A stretch of DNA of 64,000 bases, from positions 124,001-188,000 of the forward strand of contig NZ_CABPSN010000009.1 of NCBI RefSeq assembly GCF_902459565.1, read 5' to 3'. Below, in pieces: positions 8,825-22,117 of the stretch. Every line of letters begins with the position of its first letter. The stretch's first letter is position 1. The stretch is from Pandoraea aquatica (GTDB lineage Bacteria; Pseudomonadota; Gammaproteobacteria; Burkholderiales; Burkholderiaceae). The notes under the pieces were generated by a model, which did not search any database, was not told the origin of the DNA, and was given only the letters and a program-made list of their open reading frames with translations. A program made the translations under genes and the position numbers.

Positions 8825-9967
8825 ATGCAATCGAAGCTTACGGCTAGCGCCGTCGCAGTCGCGGGGCTGCTCGCGTTTGGCGCGGCTAACGCGCAACAGG
8901 CGCAGGAAGTGAAGCTGGGTTTTGCCGCACCGCTCACGGGCGCTCAGGCCCACTACGGCAAGGACATGCAGAACGGCATTCAGCTGGCCGTTGACGAGTA
9001 CAACGCCACCAAGCCGACCATCGAAGGCAAGCCGGTGAAGTTCGTGCTGCAAGCCGAAGACGATCAGGCCGACCCGCGTCAGGGCTCGCTCGTTGCACAG
9101 AAGCTGGTCGACAACGGCATCAAGGGCATGCTCGGCCACTTCAACTCCGGCACGACCATTCCCGCGTCGCGCATCTACGCGCAGGCTGGCATTCCCGAAA
9201 TCGCCATGGCCACGGCCCCGGAATACACCAAGCAGGGCTTCAAGACGACGTTCCGCATGATGACGTCCGACATCCAGCAGGGCTCGGTCGTCGGCACGTT
9301 TGCCGTCAAGAAGCTGGGCTTCAAGAACATTGCCATCGTCGATGACCGTACCGCCTACGGTCAGGGTCTGGCAGACGAGTTCGAGAAGGCCGCCAAAGCT
9401 GCCGGCGGCAAGATCGTGCGTCGCGAATTCGCTAACGACAAGGCCGTGGACTTCCGTGCCATTCTCACGAACCTGAAGCGCTCCAACCCGGACATGGTGT
9501 TCTACGGCGGTGCCGACGCACAAGCCGGCCCGCTCGCCAAGCAAATGCGCGAACTCGGCATCAAGGCCACGCTGATGGCGGGCGAAATGGTCAAGTCGGA
9601 CGCCTTCCTGAAGATCGCCGGCGACTCCGCCAACGGCTCGGTCGTCTCGCTCGCCGGCCTGCCGCTCGACAAGATGCCCGGTGGTGCCGCTTACGAGTCG
9701 CGTTACAAGGCCAAGTTCGGTGCAGGCCCGGAAACGTACTCGCCGTACGCTTATGACGGCGCAATGGCCATGATGTCGGCCATGAAGAAGGCCAACTCGA
9801 CGGACCCGGCCAAGTACCTGCCGGTGCTGGCGAAGACGAGCATGCCCGGCGTGACCACGCGTGAGCTGGCCTACGACAACGTGGGCGACCTGAAGTACGG
9901 CTCGATCACGCTGTACAAGGTAGTCGACGGCAAGTGGACCGTGCTGGAAACCGTCGGCGGCAAGTAA
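8825..9967 (+). CDS. Branched-chain amino acid ABC transporter substrate-binding protein (LivJ/LivK type)
   Basis: This is a periplasmic binding protein of the leucine/isoleucine/valine family (Peripla_BP_6), 380 residues. A signal peptide at 1-23 ends GAANA, followed by VKLGFAAPLTGAQAHYGKDM, the usual opening of the mature protein. AAGGAG before ATG 8825 sets the start. The frame runs open upstream but without a signal peptide or ribosome-binding site there. No permease or ATPase genes flank it, so it either works with a Liv system elsewhere or is a stand-alone receptor. A perfect hairpin terminator follows. Ligand specificity cannot be read from the sequence. Confidence 0.88.
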   Translation: MQSKLTASAVAVAGLLAFGAANAQQAQEVKLGFAAPLTGAQAHYGKDMQNGIQLAVDEYNATKPTIEGKPVKFVLQAEDDQADPRQGSLVAQKLVDNGIKGMLGHFNSGTTIPASRIYAQAGIPEIAMATAPEYTKQGFKTTFRMMTSDIQQGSVVGTFAVKKLGFKNIAIVDDRTAYGQGLADEFEKAAKAAGGKIVRREFANDKAVDFRAILTNLKRSNPDMVFYGGADAQAGPLAKQMRELGIKATLMAGEMVKSDAFLKIAGDSANGSVVSLAGLPLDKMPGGAAYESRYKAKFGAGPETYSPYAYDGAMAMMSAMKKANSTDPAKYLPVLAKTSMPGVTTRELAYDNVGDLKYGSITLYKVVDGKWTVLETVGGK

Positions 9968-10022
9968 GCCATCGATGTGACTGAGCGCTGACACTTGGCG
10001 CGCACGGCACAGCAGTAAAACG

Positions 10023-10057
10023 ACAAGGGCCGGTGAGGATAACTCACCGGCCCTTGT
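10023..10057 (+). terminator. Hairpin terminator after the liv-type binding protein gene
   Basis: ACAAGGGCCGGTGAG (10023-10037) pairs perfectly over 15 bp with CTCACCGGCCCTTGT (10043-10057), with a 5-nt loop. A short T-containing tract (GCTTTGTG) follows. It lies about 55 bp after the stop codon. Confidence 0.8.
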
Positions 10058-10160
10058 GCTTTGTGACGCGTCAGGAACGCTCGTGCACGCCGGACCGCAC
10101 GGTTGATCCGACAGCGATCTAACGGGACCTAACAGCGATCTGACACCGATCAGCCGGCGG

Positions 10161-11657
10161 TCAGACAGCGTTCGACGCTACCGCGTCGCCGTCGGTCCGA
10201 CCGGTGGCTTTACCCTCAACCGCCGTCGATTCGCGCGTCTCCGGCCAGACATTCGCCGGTAATGTCTCGCGCAGTTCGGGCGGCAACGCATCGCGTGCGA
10301 AGACCGGCTCGGCAACACCCGCTTCGCGCTGCGTCTGATAATCGCGCCACGCCGCCAGCGCGTAACGCATCAGCAGGCCAATCGCGACAAGATTGATAAA
10401 CGCCATCAGCGCCGTGCCCACATCGGCAAAGCTCCACACCAACGGCAAGCTCGCAACGGACCCGAGCATCACGGCCAGCAAAACGAACGCTCGGAAGATG
10501 TTGAGGAACCACGGACGCTGCGTCAGGAAATCCATGTTCACTTCCGCATACGCATAGTTGCCGAGCACGCTGGAGTACGCGAGGAAAAACACCGTGATGC
10601 CGGTGAAGATCACCGCCCAGTCGCCGAAGTGCACGCCGAGCGCGCGTTGCGTCAGCACGGTACCCTCGGGCGCCGCACCGGGGATGAACTGCCCCGAGAG
10701 CAGGATCATGAAGGCAGTGGCCGAGCACACGACGATGGTGTCGAAGAACACGCCGAGCATCTGCATCAGCCCCTGCTGCACCGGATGCTTCGTCGTGGCC
10801 ACCGCTGCGGCATTGGGCGCACTGCCCATACCTGCCTCGTTCGAGAAGAGGCCGCGCTTCACGCCCATCAGCACGGCCTGACCGACCGCGTAGCCCACAA
10901 TGCCGCCCGCCGCCGGCTCAAGGCCGAACGCGTGACGCCAGATCATGGCGATCATGCCGGGGATATGTTCGATGTTGACGATGCAGACGTACGCCGCGAG
11001 GCTCAGATACGCAATCGCCATGACGGGCACGATCCATTGCGCGAAGCGTGCCACGCGTCGTACACCGCCATAGATGATCGGTGCGGTCAGCAACACGAGT
11101 GAGATACCGATCCACTGCGGCTCCCAGCCGAAGGACGCTTCGAGTGCCTGAGCAATCGAATTCGCCTGCACGGAGTTGAGTGCAAAGCCGAACGTGTAAA
11201 GCAGCACGACAGCGAACGCAATGGCGAACTTACGCGAACCGAGGCCGAGCTGGATGTAATACGCCGGTCCGCCACGGAAGGTGTTATCGCGATGAGGGAT
11301 CTTGAAGATCTGTGCGAGGGTCGATTCGACGAACGCGGAAGCCATGCCGAGCAGCGCTGTCATCCACATCCAGAAGATCGCGCCCGGCCCGCCGATGGTC
11401 AGCGCGACGGCGACACCTGCGATATTCCCCGTGCCGACGCGGCTCGCAAGACCCGTCGCAAACGCCTGAAACGGCGAGATGCCGGTGGTGCTGCCGGAAG
11501 TGCGCAGCAAGTTGACGCTATGCGCAAACGCACGAATCTGAATGCCGCCGAACCGCAAGGTGAAGTACAAGCCTGCGCCGAGCAGGGCAATGACCAGCGG
11601 GTAGCCGGATAACACCCCGCCAATCGCGTCGACCACGGAATTGAGCCAACTTTCCAT
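10161..11657 (-). CDS. Alanine/glycine:cation symporter (AGCS family)
   Basis: This 498-residue inner-membrane protein has about 11 hydrophobic segments. Family signatures include the GTGNIAGVAVALTIGGPGAIFWMW stretch near residues 75-98 and GVKRGLFSNEAGMGSAPNAAA near 270-290. These belong to the Na+- or H+-coupled alanine/glycine carriers (AgcS/DagA/AlsT). GGAGAC lies before ATG 11657. The glycine cleavage operon and serine deaminase lie just upstream on the same strand, which suits a glycine/alanine carrier feeding catabolism. The last ~40 residues are hydrophilic and variable. The family is certain; the substrate is inferred. Confidence 0.9.
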   Translation of the reverse strand: MESWLNSVVDAIGGVLSGYPLVIALLGAGLYFTLRFGGIQIRAFAHSVNLLRTSGSTTGISPFQAFATGLASRVGTGNIAGVAVALTIGGPGAIFWMWMTALLGMASAFVESTLAQIFKIPHRDNTFRGGPAYYIQLGLGSRKFAIAFAVVLLYTFGFALNSVQANSIAQALEASFGWEPQWIGISLVLLTAPIIYGGVRRVARFAQWIVPVMAIAYLSLAAYVCIVNIEHIPGMIAMIWRHAFGLEPAAGGIVGYAVGQAVLMGVKRGLFSNEAGMGSAPNAAAVATTKHPVQQGLMQMLGVFFDTIVVCSATAFMILLSGQFIPGAAPEGTVLTQRALGVHFGDWAVIFTGITVFFLAYSSVLGNYAYAEVNMDFLTQRPWFLNIFRAFVLLAVMLGSVASLPLVWSFADVGTALMAFINLVAIGLLMRYALAAWRDYQTQREAGVAEPVFARDALPPELRETLPANVWPETRESTAVEGKATGRTDGDAVASNAV

Positions 11658-11819
11658 CGATTGCGTCTCCTTTCGTAACCGCCTGTCGTCCCCCGGGAAC
11701 CCGGGGCGTGAGGCAGGAGAATCGCAAGATTTCGCTTAATTCGACGCTTTGCCACTGCACTTTGCGTTTATTCCTAGACGCTGACGCACCTGAGGCGTCG
11801 AATCCGGCTTGCAGACAAT

Positions 11820-11851
11820 AAAAAAGCCGCTCGGCATTCGCCGGGCGGCTC
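11820..11851 (-). terminator. Intrinsic terminator downstream of the pilV-like gene
   Basis: Read on the minus strand, AGCCGCCCGGC-GAAT-GCCGAGCGGCT (11826-11851, one mismatch) is followed by a run of six T (11825-11820). It separates the pilV-like gene (stop at 11932) from the symporter gene that follows. Confidence 0.8.
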
Positions 11852-11931
11852 AAAGACAAGGCAAGGAGACATCGGTGAGTAGATTAACGGGGGAATGTGG
11901 CATTCATGTGACGGACATATGGGCATCGAGG

Positions 11932-13839
11932 TCACCAGGTGGACACACAGTTATTACCTTCGTAACTGCATACCGAGAAGCCTGCGGCCAGTGTGTCTGC
12001 TTTCGTTGGAAAAGCGCAGGTCACTTCGCCATACGTATTGCCGAAGTCGACGATGGGCGTTCCGTCGGTATCCATCTCAACAGAGGCTCGTTTGGAACCT
12101 CCGGATGTCGAATAGCACCAGTTCCGTTCCCTCACTGTGCATGCCAGCGCACCTTTCATTCGGCTCCGATAGCTACCGCTGCAATTGGCCCACTCGTACT
12201 TCCAGATGCCCATCACGATGTGCTCTTGCTGACGACGCGCAAATATGGCGGCGGTTCTCGTCTTGAATTCGCTGGAATCGCTTGAGAACTGTTCATAGGG
12301 CGCGATGGCGACATAAGTCCACGCGTTGGGGCCGGTGAGCGAGTACATCTCGCCTTTTACCCATGACGAACGTGACAGACACGCGACTTCGGTGCCGCGC
12401 CCAATTCCCTTAAAGGACACTGAGCCGTTGGCCTCCAACCAAACCTCGGGACTGCCCGCGCCGGTCGGGCTAACGAACGTCGGCGACGTCATGTCGGTCC
12501 GACGCATACCGACAGGCGCGCAGGCCAGCGCGCCGTCGACGCGAACCATCCCTTGCGTAGCGCCCGGCTTGAACGTGGAGAGCCAGATCGCCTCGCGTGT
12601 CCGGATGACTTTGATGATGGGATCCGGTACCTCGGTGATGGTCTTCGGTGTACTCGCCAGTTGCCAGGAACCTCCCTGACACGAAAGCACCCGCCCGCCG
12701 GCGTCCAGCGCAATGCCGTTGGACGCAGAACGGTCGAGGCCACCCACACCACTGCAGGCGCCGCCAACGCGGTACTCCTTTTCCAGCACGACAACACCTG
12801 ATCCCGATTTCAAGGCCTCCTTCGAAGTGACGGTGTCCGCAACCGCCTTACCGCTGACGTTCAGATCCTTTGAAACCTGCACACTGCCCGCGCTCAGCAG
12901 ACCATTGACCTCCGCGCTCGCGACTTCAAGACTCCCCATCGTCAGCTTTCCGGCTCCCTTGATGTCTCCCGCCCCGACGATGTCGCTTCGCGCCTTGGTC
13001 TTCGGATCGGTCAGATTTAGCTCCCCCTTTATCGTGACGTTCGTCGCGTCCAGCGTGCCGGTCACGGTCGCACTCGCGACCTGAAGCTCGTGTCCCACGA
13101 TCTTTCCCGCCCCCACGATGTCGTGCTTGTCCATCTTCAGATCGCCGGTCATCGGCCGCGAACCATCGCGACGAAGATAAGCATCCATCGCACTGGTGGA
13201 GTAACCGCCGCGCATTGCAACGAGGCCTCCTGTCGTCGCGAAATTCGCAACCGTACTGCTGCGTCCATTAGCCTCAAGAAATCGGAACGCGTGGCCCCCT
13301 TCCGTCTGCGAAACCCCACCTAACATGCCGATCTTGCGCGCAGCAATCGCCGCCGCATCCATGTCCGGCTCAGACGAATAAGGTTTCGGAATCGGCTTCT
13401 CGATGTACGTCAGGGTTTCGACGTTGCGCTTTTGTCCAGGGACATCAGGCGACAGATAGACCCGAATGACGTACTCCCCCACATTCCCCGGCGGACGCTC
13501 ACCGATGCCGCTCGCGTTCGTCGCCTTGATCAACCTGGCGGCGGTGAGTTTTCCGACGTAGACATTGCCCTGCGAATCCGTCTCTCGTTGGAATGTCTCG
13601 CCACCGGCCTTAAGCTCGGGTTTCCCATCGCGCAACAACGCATCGATCTCATGATGATGTTCGACAACAAAGCTTTGCACTCTGTCGCCCACGATCTTGA
13701 GCGCCTCGCCGATACGTTCGGCTCGCTCGATTCGCATCTGACGCGCGTAGTTCACACCCCAGAACGAGATCAGTACGCCAAGAATGGCGACCGCTATCGC
13801 GGCCGAAATCAGGAATGCGCCTGCTTGCTTCTTTCGCAT
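11932..13839 (-). CDS. pilV: PilV-like type IV pilus tip adhesin, isolated gene
   Basis: This resembles the shufflon-type minor pilin/adhesin PilV of type IVb pili (635 residues). The N-terminus has a short basic leader ending in Gly and a ~20-residue hydrophobic helix (AFLISAAIAVAILGVLISFW), as in type IVb prepilins, though the usual Glu at +5 is absent. Residues ~50-230 resemble the PilV constant region. Residues ~230-350 contain four or five degenerate repeats of the 'DIVGAGKI...LQVASATVTGTL' kind, likely a beta-structured stalk. The C-terminal ~260 residues are cysteine-rich (about ten Cys) and would form the tip. No pilus assembly, recombinase or shufflon repeat is visible nearby. It ends at its own terminator. 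The PilV assignment is from sequence style, not a search. Confidence 0.7.
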   Translation of the reverse strand: MRKKQAGAFLISAAIAVAILGVLISFWGVNYARQMRIERAERIGEALKIVGDRVQSFVVEHHHEIDALLRDGKPELKAGGETFQRETDSQGNVYVGKLTAARLIKATNASGIGERPPGNVGEYVIRVYLSPDVPGQKRNVETLTYIEKPIPKPYSSEPDMDAAAIAARKIGMLGGVSQTEGGHAFRFLEANGRSSTVANFATTGGLVAMRGGYSTSAMDAYLRRDGSRPMTGDLKMDKHDIVGAGKIVGHELQVASATVTGTLDATNVTIKGELNLTDPKTKARSDIVGAGDIKGAGKLTMGSLEVASAEVNGLLSAGSVQVSKDLNVSGKAVADTVTSKEALKSGSGVVVLEKEYRVGGACSGVGGLDRSASNGIALDAGGRVLSCQGGSWQLASTPKTITEVPDPIIKVIRTREAIWLSTFKPGATQGMVRVDGALACAPVGMRRTDMTSPTFVSPTGAGSPEVWLEANGSVSFKGIGRGTEVACLSRSSWVKGEMYSLTGPNAWTYVAIAPYEQFSSDSSEFKTRTAAIFARRQQEHIVMGIWKYEWANCSGSYRSRMKGALACTVRERNWCYSTSGGSKRASVEMDTDGTPIVDFGNTYGEVTCAFPTKADTLAAGFSVCSYEGNNCVSTW

Positions 13840-14004
13840 TGTCCGTGCCCTCTCTCTCAGTCACGTCACTGCCGCGCAACGCCATATCGTGCGTGGCAGT
13901 AAAGACGTCAAGCCCGCTATTCTCTAGGCAAGCGTCCGAAAGAGGTCTGGGAAATGCCCGAACTTTGCAAACCGCGATCACGAAACCGACAACGGTGGCG
14001 TCAA

Positions 14005-14041
14005 AAAGAAAAAAGCCGCACGGCGAAAACCGTGCGGCTTT
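14005..14041 (-). terminator. Intrinsic terminator after sdaA
   Basis: AAAGCCGCACGG (14012-14023) pairs perfectly with CCGTGCGGCTTT (14030-14041) around a 6-nt loop. Read on the minus strand it is followed by a T-rich tract (complement of the A-runs at 14003-14015). It lies 22 bp after the sdaA stop. Confidence 0.88.
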
Positions 14042-14062
14042 GACTTGGCTACGCAGAACGCG

Positions 14063-15466
<1,404 letters not shown>

Positions 15467-15549
15467 GAGGCTTCCCTGAAGTTCTGAAACGTGTTTGTGA
15501 CTCGACGGATACCACCAGTCTGGCGCATCCGCGTTACATCTATAGAGAC

Positions 15550-15581
15550 AAAAAGGGGCCAGCAATGTTTCTGCCGGCCCC
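15550..15581 (-). terminator. Intrinsic terminator after gcvP
   Basis: On the minus strand GGGGCCGGCA (15581-15572) pairs with TGCTGGCCCC (15564-15555) with one G-U pair, followed by five T (15554-15550). It lies 25 bp beyond the gcvP stop and ends the glycine cleavage operon before sdaA. Confidence 0.85.
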
Positions 15582-15605
15582 CGTTTGTCGAATTATCGCG
15601 ACAAT

Positions 15606-18533
<2,928 letters not shown>

Positions 18534-18693
18534 GGGTCAAATCTCTCGTTCGATCACGGCAAGTGACGGCGTAGGAGGTATTGCTTCATTCAAGTCGTCT
18601 CGACGGAGTCACGGGATGTGAACTGCGCCGCGCGAGCCGAAGCCGCACAGCGCCGTCCACAGACCGGACTCGGTCGTCAGACCGATCGGCCGG

Positions 18694-19077
18694 TCAGGCG
18701 CCGATCTTCTTGGCGTAAGCGCCGGCGTCGAGCAGCTTGTCCAGCTCGGCCACGTTCGACGGCTTCACGCGGAACAGCCAGTTGCCGTAGGCGTCGCCGT
18801 TGATCAGGTCGGGCGAGCCCGGCACTTCTTCGTTCACTTCGAGGATCTCGCCGCTGACCGGCGAGTGGACGTCTGCCGCCGCCTTGACCGATTCGATCAC
18901 GGTCGAGGCTTCGTCAGCGGCCACCGTGCGGCCGACATCCGGCAGCTCGACGAACACGATGTCGCCCAGGGATTCCTGTGCGAAGTCGGTAATGCCGACC
19001 GTCACGGTGCCGTCGGCTTCGAGACGCGCCCATTCGTCGGATTCGGTGTACTTCAGGTTATCGGGGATGTTCGCCAT
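18694..19077 (-). CDS. gcvH: Glycine cleavage system H protein (lipoyl carrier)
   Basis: GcvH carries the lipoyl arm that shuttles between the P, T and L proteins. At 127 residues it has the normal length. The lipoylated lysine is Lys65 in [25 protein letters not shown] ribosome-binding site precedes ATG 19077. It lies 77 bp after gcvT and is co-oriented with gcvP. The L protein (lipoamide dehydrogenase) is not encoded here. Confidence 0.97.
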   Translation of the reverse strand: MANIPDNLKYTESDEWARLEADGTVTVGITDFAQESLGDIVFVELPDVGRTVAADEASTVIESVKAAADVHSPVSGEILEVNEEVPGSPDLINGDAYGNWLFRVKPSNVAELDKLLDAGAYAKKIGA

Positions 19078-19154
19078 GTTGACGCTCCGGGATTCAGTGT
19101 TTGGGGTATTCGGTTATCGGTACTTCGTGTCGCCTTACCGTGGTGCGGTGGTGC

Positions 19155-20261
19155 TCAGGCCACCACGGCCTTGCCGTGACGCACGAACGGTAATTTGACC
19201 ACACGTGCGGGCAATTGCTTGTCACGAATTTGCACATGGACGACGGCGCCGTCCGGCACGCCCTTCGGCAGGCGTGCAAAAGCGATCGATTGCTGGAGGC
19301 TCGGGCTGAACGTGCCGCTGGTGATTTCACCGTCGCCTGCGTCCGTCACCACGACCTGATGGGCGCGCAGCACGCCGCCCTTACCGTCGAGCACGAGACC
19401 GGCGAAGCGCCACGTCTGGCCGCGCGAGATCAGCGAGTCCTTGCCCACGAACGTGCGGTCGCTTTCCTTTTCGACGGTCCAGCCCAGGCCGGCGTCGAGC
19501 GGCGACACGTCATCGTCCATGTCCTGACCGTAGAGGTTCATGCCCGCTTCGAGACGCAGCGTGTCGCGCGCGCCGAGACCGGCCGGACGCACGCCAGCGG
19601 CGACCAGCGCCTGCCACAGCGCCGCCACGTGATCCGAGTTCACAACGACTTCGAAGCCGTCTTCACCGGTGTAGCCGGTGCGCGCGATCATCAGCTCACC
19701 GAAAGCGGTGTCTTTTGCGAACGCGGCGTTGAACGGCTTGAGGGTTTCACTGACCGCCTGGCTGCCCGGTACGGCCTGCCACACCTTGGCGCGGGCGTTC
19801 GGGCCCTGCACGGCCACGATCGACAGATCGCGACGCGGGGTGATCGTCAGGCTGTAATCGCCGTGGGCGTTGAGCTGACCGATCCACGCGAGGTCTTTAT
19901 CGGCGGTACCGGCATTCACGACGATGCGGAACCAGTCTTCGGCGATGAAATAGATGATGAGGTCGTCGATCACGCCGCCGCTCGGGTTGAGCATGCAGGT
20001 GTAGAGGGCCTTACCCGGGGATTGGAGTTTGTCGACGTTGTTGGCGACGGCGAAACGCAGGAATTCGCGGCAGCTCGGGCCGTGCAGGTCGACCACACAC
20101 ATATGCGAGACGTCGAACATGCCGGCGTCGGTGCGCACGGCGTTGTGCTCTTCGATCTGGGAGCCGTAGTTCACCGGCATGTCCCAGCCGCCGAAATCGA
20201 CCATGCGGGCACCGGCTGCGCGGTGCGTCTCGTTGAGCGGAGTACGTTTGAGTTCGGTCAT
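19155..20261 (-). CDS. gcvT: Glycine cleavage system T protein (aminomethyltransferase)
   Basis: GcvT transfers the methylene group from the H protein to tetrahydrofolate and releases ammonia. The N-terminal [28 protein letters not shown] segment is the standard opening. [11 protein letters not shown] and [10 protein letters not shown] are further family motifs. I chose the start MTELKRTPL at 20261 because it matches the family length (368 residues). An in-frame ATG at 20294 would add 11 residues, and neither start has a strong ribosome-binding site. It is the first gene of gcvTHP and lies directly behind the glycine riboswitch and terminator. Confidence 0.95.
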   Translation of the reverse strand: MTELKRTPLNETHRAAGARMVDFGGWDMPVNYGSQIEEHNAVRTDAGMFDVSHMCVVDLHGPSCREFLRFAVANNVDKLQSPGKALYTCMLNPSGGVIDDLIIYFIAEDWFRIVVNAGTADKDLAWIGQLNAHGDYSLTITPRRDLSIVAVQGPNARAKVWQAVPGSQAVSETLKPFNAAFAKDTAFGELMIARTGYTGEDGFEVVVNSDHVAALWQALVAAGVRPAGLGARDTLRLEAGMNLYGQDMDDDVSPLDAGLGWTVEKESDRTFVGKDSLISRGQTWRFAGLVLDGKGGVLRAHQVVVTDAGDGEITSGTFSPSLQQSIAFARLPKGVPDGAVVHVQIRDKQLPARVVKLPFVRHGKAVVA

Positions 20262-20353
20262 CGGGGCGTCTGTCCGTAAGGCACCAGGGTTCATGAATTC
20301 CGGACGACGCGGGGCGAGGCTAGGCGAATGCGCCGCTTACCGTCCGAAAATGC

Positions 20354-20444
20354 AAAAAGGGGTCATCTCGACGACCGGCACTTGTCGCGCGGGGCGCGTG
20401 CTTGTGCACTAGCCCGGCGCAATGCCAGTTGGCGAGATGACCCC
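20354..20444 (-). terminator. Riboswitch-linked terminator with a very long loop, upstream of gcvT
   Basis: On the minus strand GGGGTCATCTCG (20444-20433) pairs perfectly over 12 bp with CGAGATGACCCC (20370-20359), followed at once by five T (20358-20354). The 62-nt loop between the arms can fold further: ACTGGCA pairs with TGCCGGT near the base and GC-rich arms lie in the centre. The first arm touches the 3' end of the second glycine aptamer. The natural reading is a premature terminator under control of the riboswitch. The folding is inferred by eye. Confidence 0.65.
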
Positions 20445-20660
20445 TCTGTCCTTGGTACCTGAGAGATTGCCCGGTTCACGATGCTGTTGATGACCGGCCC
20501 CTTCGGTGGGTTGCCCGCGTGCCATGCACGCCGCAACCGCTCTCCAGAGATCGAAGGCGATGCCTTCGGCGCGGCCGGTCCTTGATGCCTGAGAGTTTGT
20601 GGGTATTACCCCTTCGGCGGCGCCGGCATGTGCTTCCCGGCGCGCTCTCCCGACCACGCT
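20445..20660 (-). promoter_or_regulatory. Tandem glycine riboswitch of the gcv operon
   Basis: Read on the minus strand, the first aptamer runs from GGTCGGGAGAGCGC (about 20655) through GCCGAAGGGG to AAACTCTCAGGCATCAAGGACCGG (about 20575). The second runs from TCTCTGGAGAGCGG (about 20555) through CACCGAAGGGGCC to AATCTCTCAGGTACCAAGGACAG (about 20446). The paired signatures GGAGAG, CCGAAGG and CTCTCAGG occur twice in the right order, which defines a two-aptamer glycine riboswitch. Such elements normally raise gcv expression when glycine is plentiful. The expression platform appears to be the terminator that follows. Confidence 0.93.
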
Positions 20661-20805
20661 CGCGCACTTTACGGGGAAAGCCGGGGGCTGTCAATTTGGG
20701 CCAAAAACGGCGCGATGCCCCGTGCGCTTTCCCTGCAATTGCGGCGCAATTTCATGCCCATTCGATGTCGATTCCGAGCCGATTTAGTGACGATTCAGCG
20801 CCGAT

Positions 20806-21810
20806 TTAGCGCGACTCGCCCGGATTCGTGCCCGCCGGACACCCGTCTCGTCCCCATCGTCCGTTGCATACCGCCCAGATGCAGCGCTGCTTCGGGATCA
20901 CCTCGAACCATCGATAGCGATCGCATTGCGCGAGCGCGGCGGCAATCGTCGCCGCAGCCGTTTGCGCCGTGGGTGCGGACGCCACCGCTGCCGTTGCCCC
21001 CTCGGACGGCCCTTGCGCCGGCGGCACGGCCGCAATCGCACCGATGTCGTCGTTGTCGTAGTGGGCAGGCAGATCGCTGTTGGCCGCCGTCCGGGGCGGC
21101 GCACGGTTCCCGGCCGCCGCTTCGCTTCGGCTGAGCAATTGCATCATCGGGTCAGGGGCATTGCTCGGAGATACGGCTGACGGCGACGTCGCGGCCGCCG
21201 TCAGCGCCGCCGTGGCCGCCGAGGCGGTCAATGGCGCGCCGCCGCCCGCCGTAGTCGCCGCAATCTCGGCTGCCGCACCGGACGCCGCCGCGTCCACCGC
21301 AGCGAGCGCCTGCGCGCGCGCCAGGGCGGCCGACGCTTCGCTCGCCGCACCCGCCACGGGGCTCGAAGCCAGCGGCGGCGTATCGTTACCGGAATTGAAC
21401 GGCGTGACGGTCAGTCCGCCGGGAGGCTTCGGCACCGGGTCGACGTATGGCGCACGCAGGTTCCACCAGATGCCAAGCAGTGCGATGGCGGCAAACACCG
21501 CCGTGCCAATCACGAGTGCACTGTTGAGCCAGCCGGGCTCTTCGCCACGCGCACGGCGCTCGCGTCGAGTGGGCTTTCGAGAGGGAGGATCGTCAGACAC
21601 AGCGGCATCGCGTTGCGCAGATCCCATGGGCGAGCGCATCTCGGGCATCGCACCGACGGCACCTGCCGCAGCGCCGGCCATGCCGGCGGCGGCCACGCTC
21701 AAACCCTCATCCGGGAGGAATCCGGGTTCGGCATCCGCGAGTGTTGCGCCGCACTTCACACAGTGCAGTGCACGCGTCGCATTGTTCGTCCCACAGGTTG
21801 GACATTGCAC
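20806..21810 (-). CDS. Zinc-ribbon single-span membrane protein of unknown function
   Basis: This 334-residue protein is not assignable to a named function. The first ~25 residues form a zinc ribbon with two CxxC pairs (CPTCG...CVKCG), as in many bacterial zinc-ribbon membrane proteins. A Gly/Ala-rich stretch follows. A basic segment (RKPTRRERRARGEE) precedes one membrane span near residues 125-145 (SALVIGTAVFAAIALLGIWW). After that comes a long Ala/Ser/Pro-rich low-complexity part and a C-terminal patch with four cysteines (CDRYRW...CIWAVCNGRWGRDGC). The GTG start at 21810 lets the protein begin at the ribbon and follows GAGG. A longer upstream frame looks unrelated. It is divergent from the helicase gene. 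Confidence 0.7.
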   Translation of the reverse strand: MQCPTCGTNNATRALHCVKCGATLADAEPGFLPDEGLSVAAAGMAGAAAGAVGAMPEMRSPMGSAQRDAAVSDDPPSRKPTRRERRARGEEPGWLNSALVIGTAVFAAIALLGIWWNLRAPYVDPVPKPPGGLTVTPFNSGNDTPPLASSPVAGAASEASAALARAQALAAVDAAASGAAAEIAATTAGGGAPLTASAATAALTAAATSPSAVSPSNAPDPMMQLLSRSEAAAGNRAPPRTAANSDLPAHYDNDDIGAIAAVPPAQGPSEGATAAVASAPTAQTAAATIAAALAQCDRYRWFEVIPKQRCIWAVCNGRWGRDGCPAGTNPGESR

Positions 21811-22117
21811 GGCGACCTCACCACGATGGCAACGTTTTTCATTATAGGCACCCGCTCGGCGTCGACGCCAGCGCGACACCCTCTGCCTGCGGCCGCGCGT
21901 CGCGTCGGCCCCACAGTCGGCCCCCTTCAGTCGCCCGTCGCACACCTGTCGGTAGGGACGATCCCTCGGTGTCACGGCGGTGTGCATGCTGCGTGATAGA
22001 CTTGCCCACCACCCGGCGCATGCCCGTTCCGACCGATTCCGACCGAATTGCGGAACCGCTATCAGGCATGCCGCACGCGGCCAGCGCTTTCAATCTTCGT
22101 CCCCATCGCTTCACACC
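21811..22117. other. Divergent intergenic region between the zinc-ribbon gene and rep
   Basis: This 307-bp region must hold promoters for both flanking genes. Frames on both strands run open through it but lack homology or ribosome-binding sites. I see no clear sigma-70 promoter, repeat or RNA structure. Confidence 0.4.

Noticed and set aside
11932-13839. Active shufflon at the pilV-like gene
   Set aside because: No inverted recombination repeats, alternative 3' ends or recombinase gene are visible beside it.
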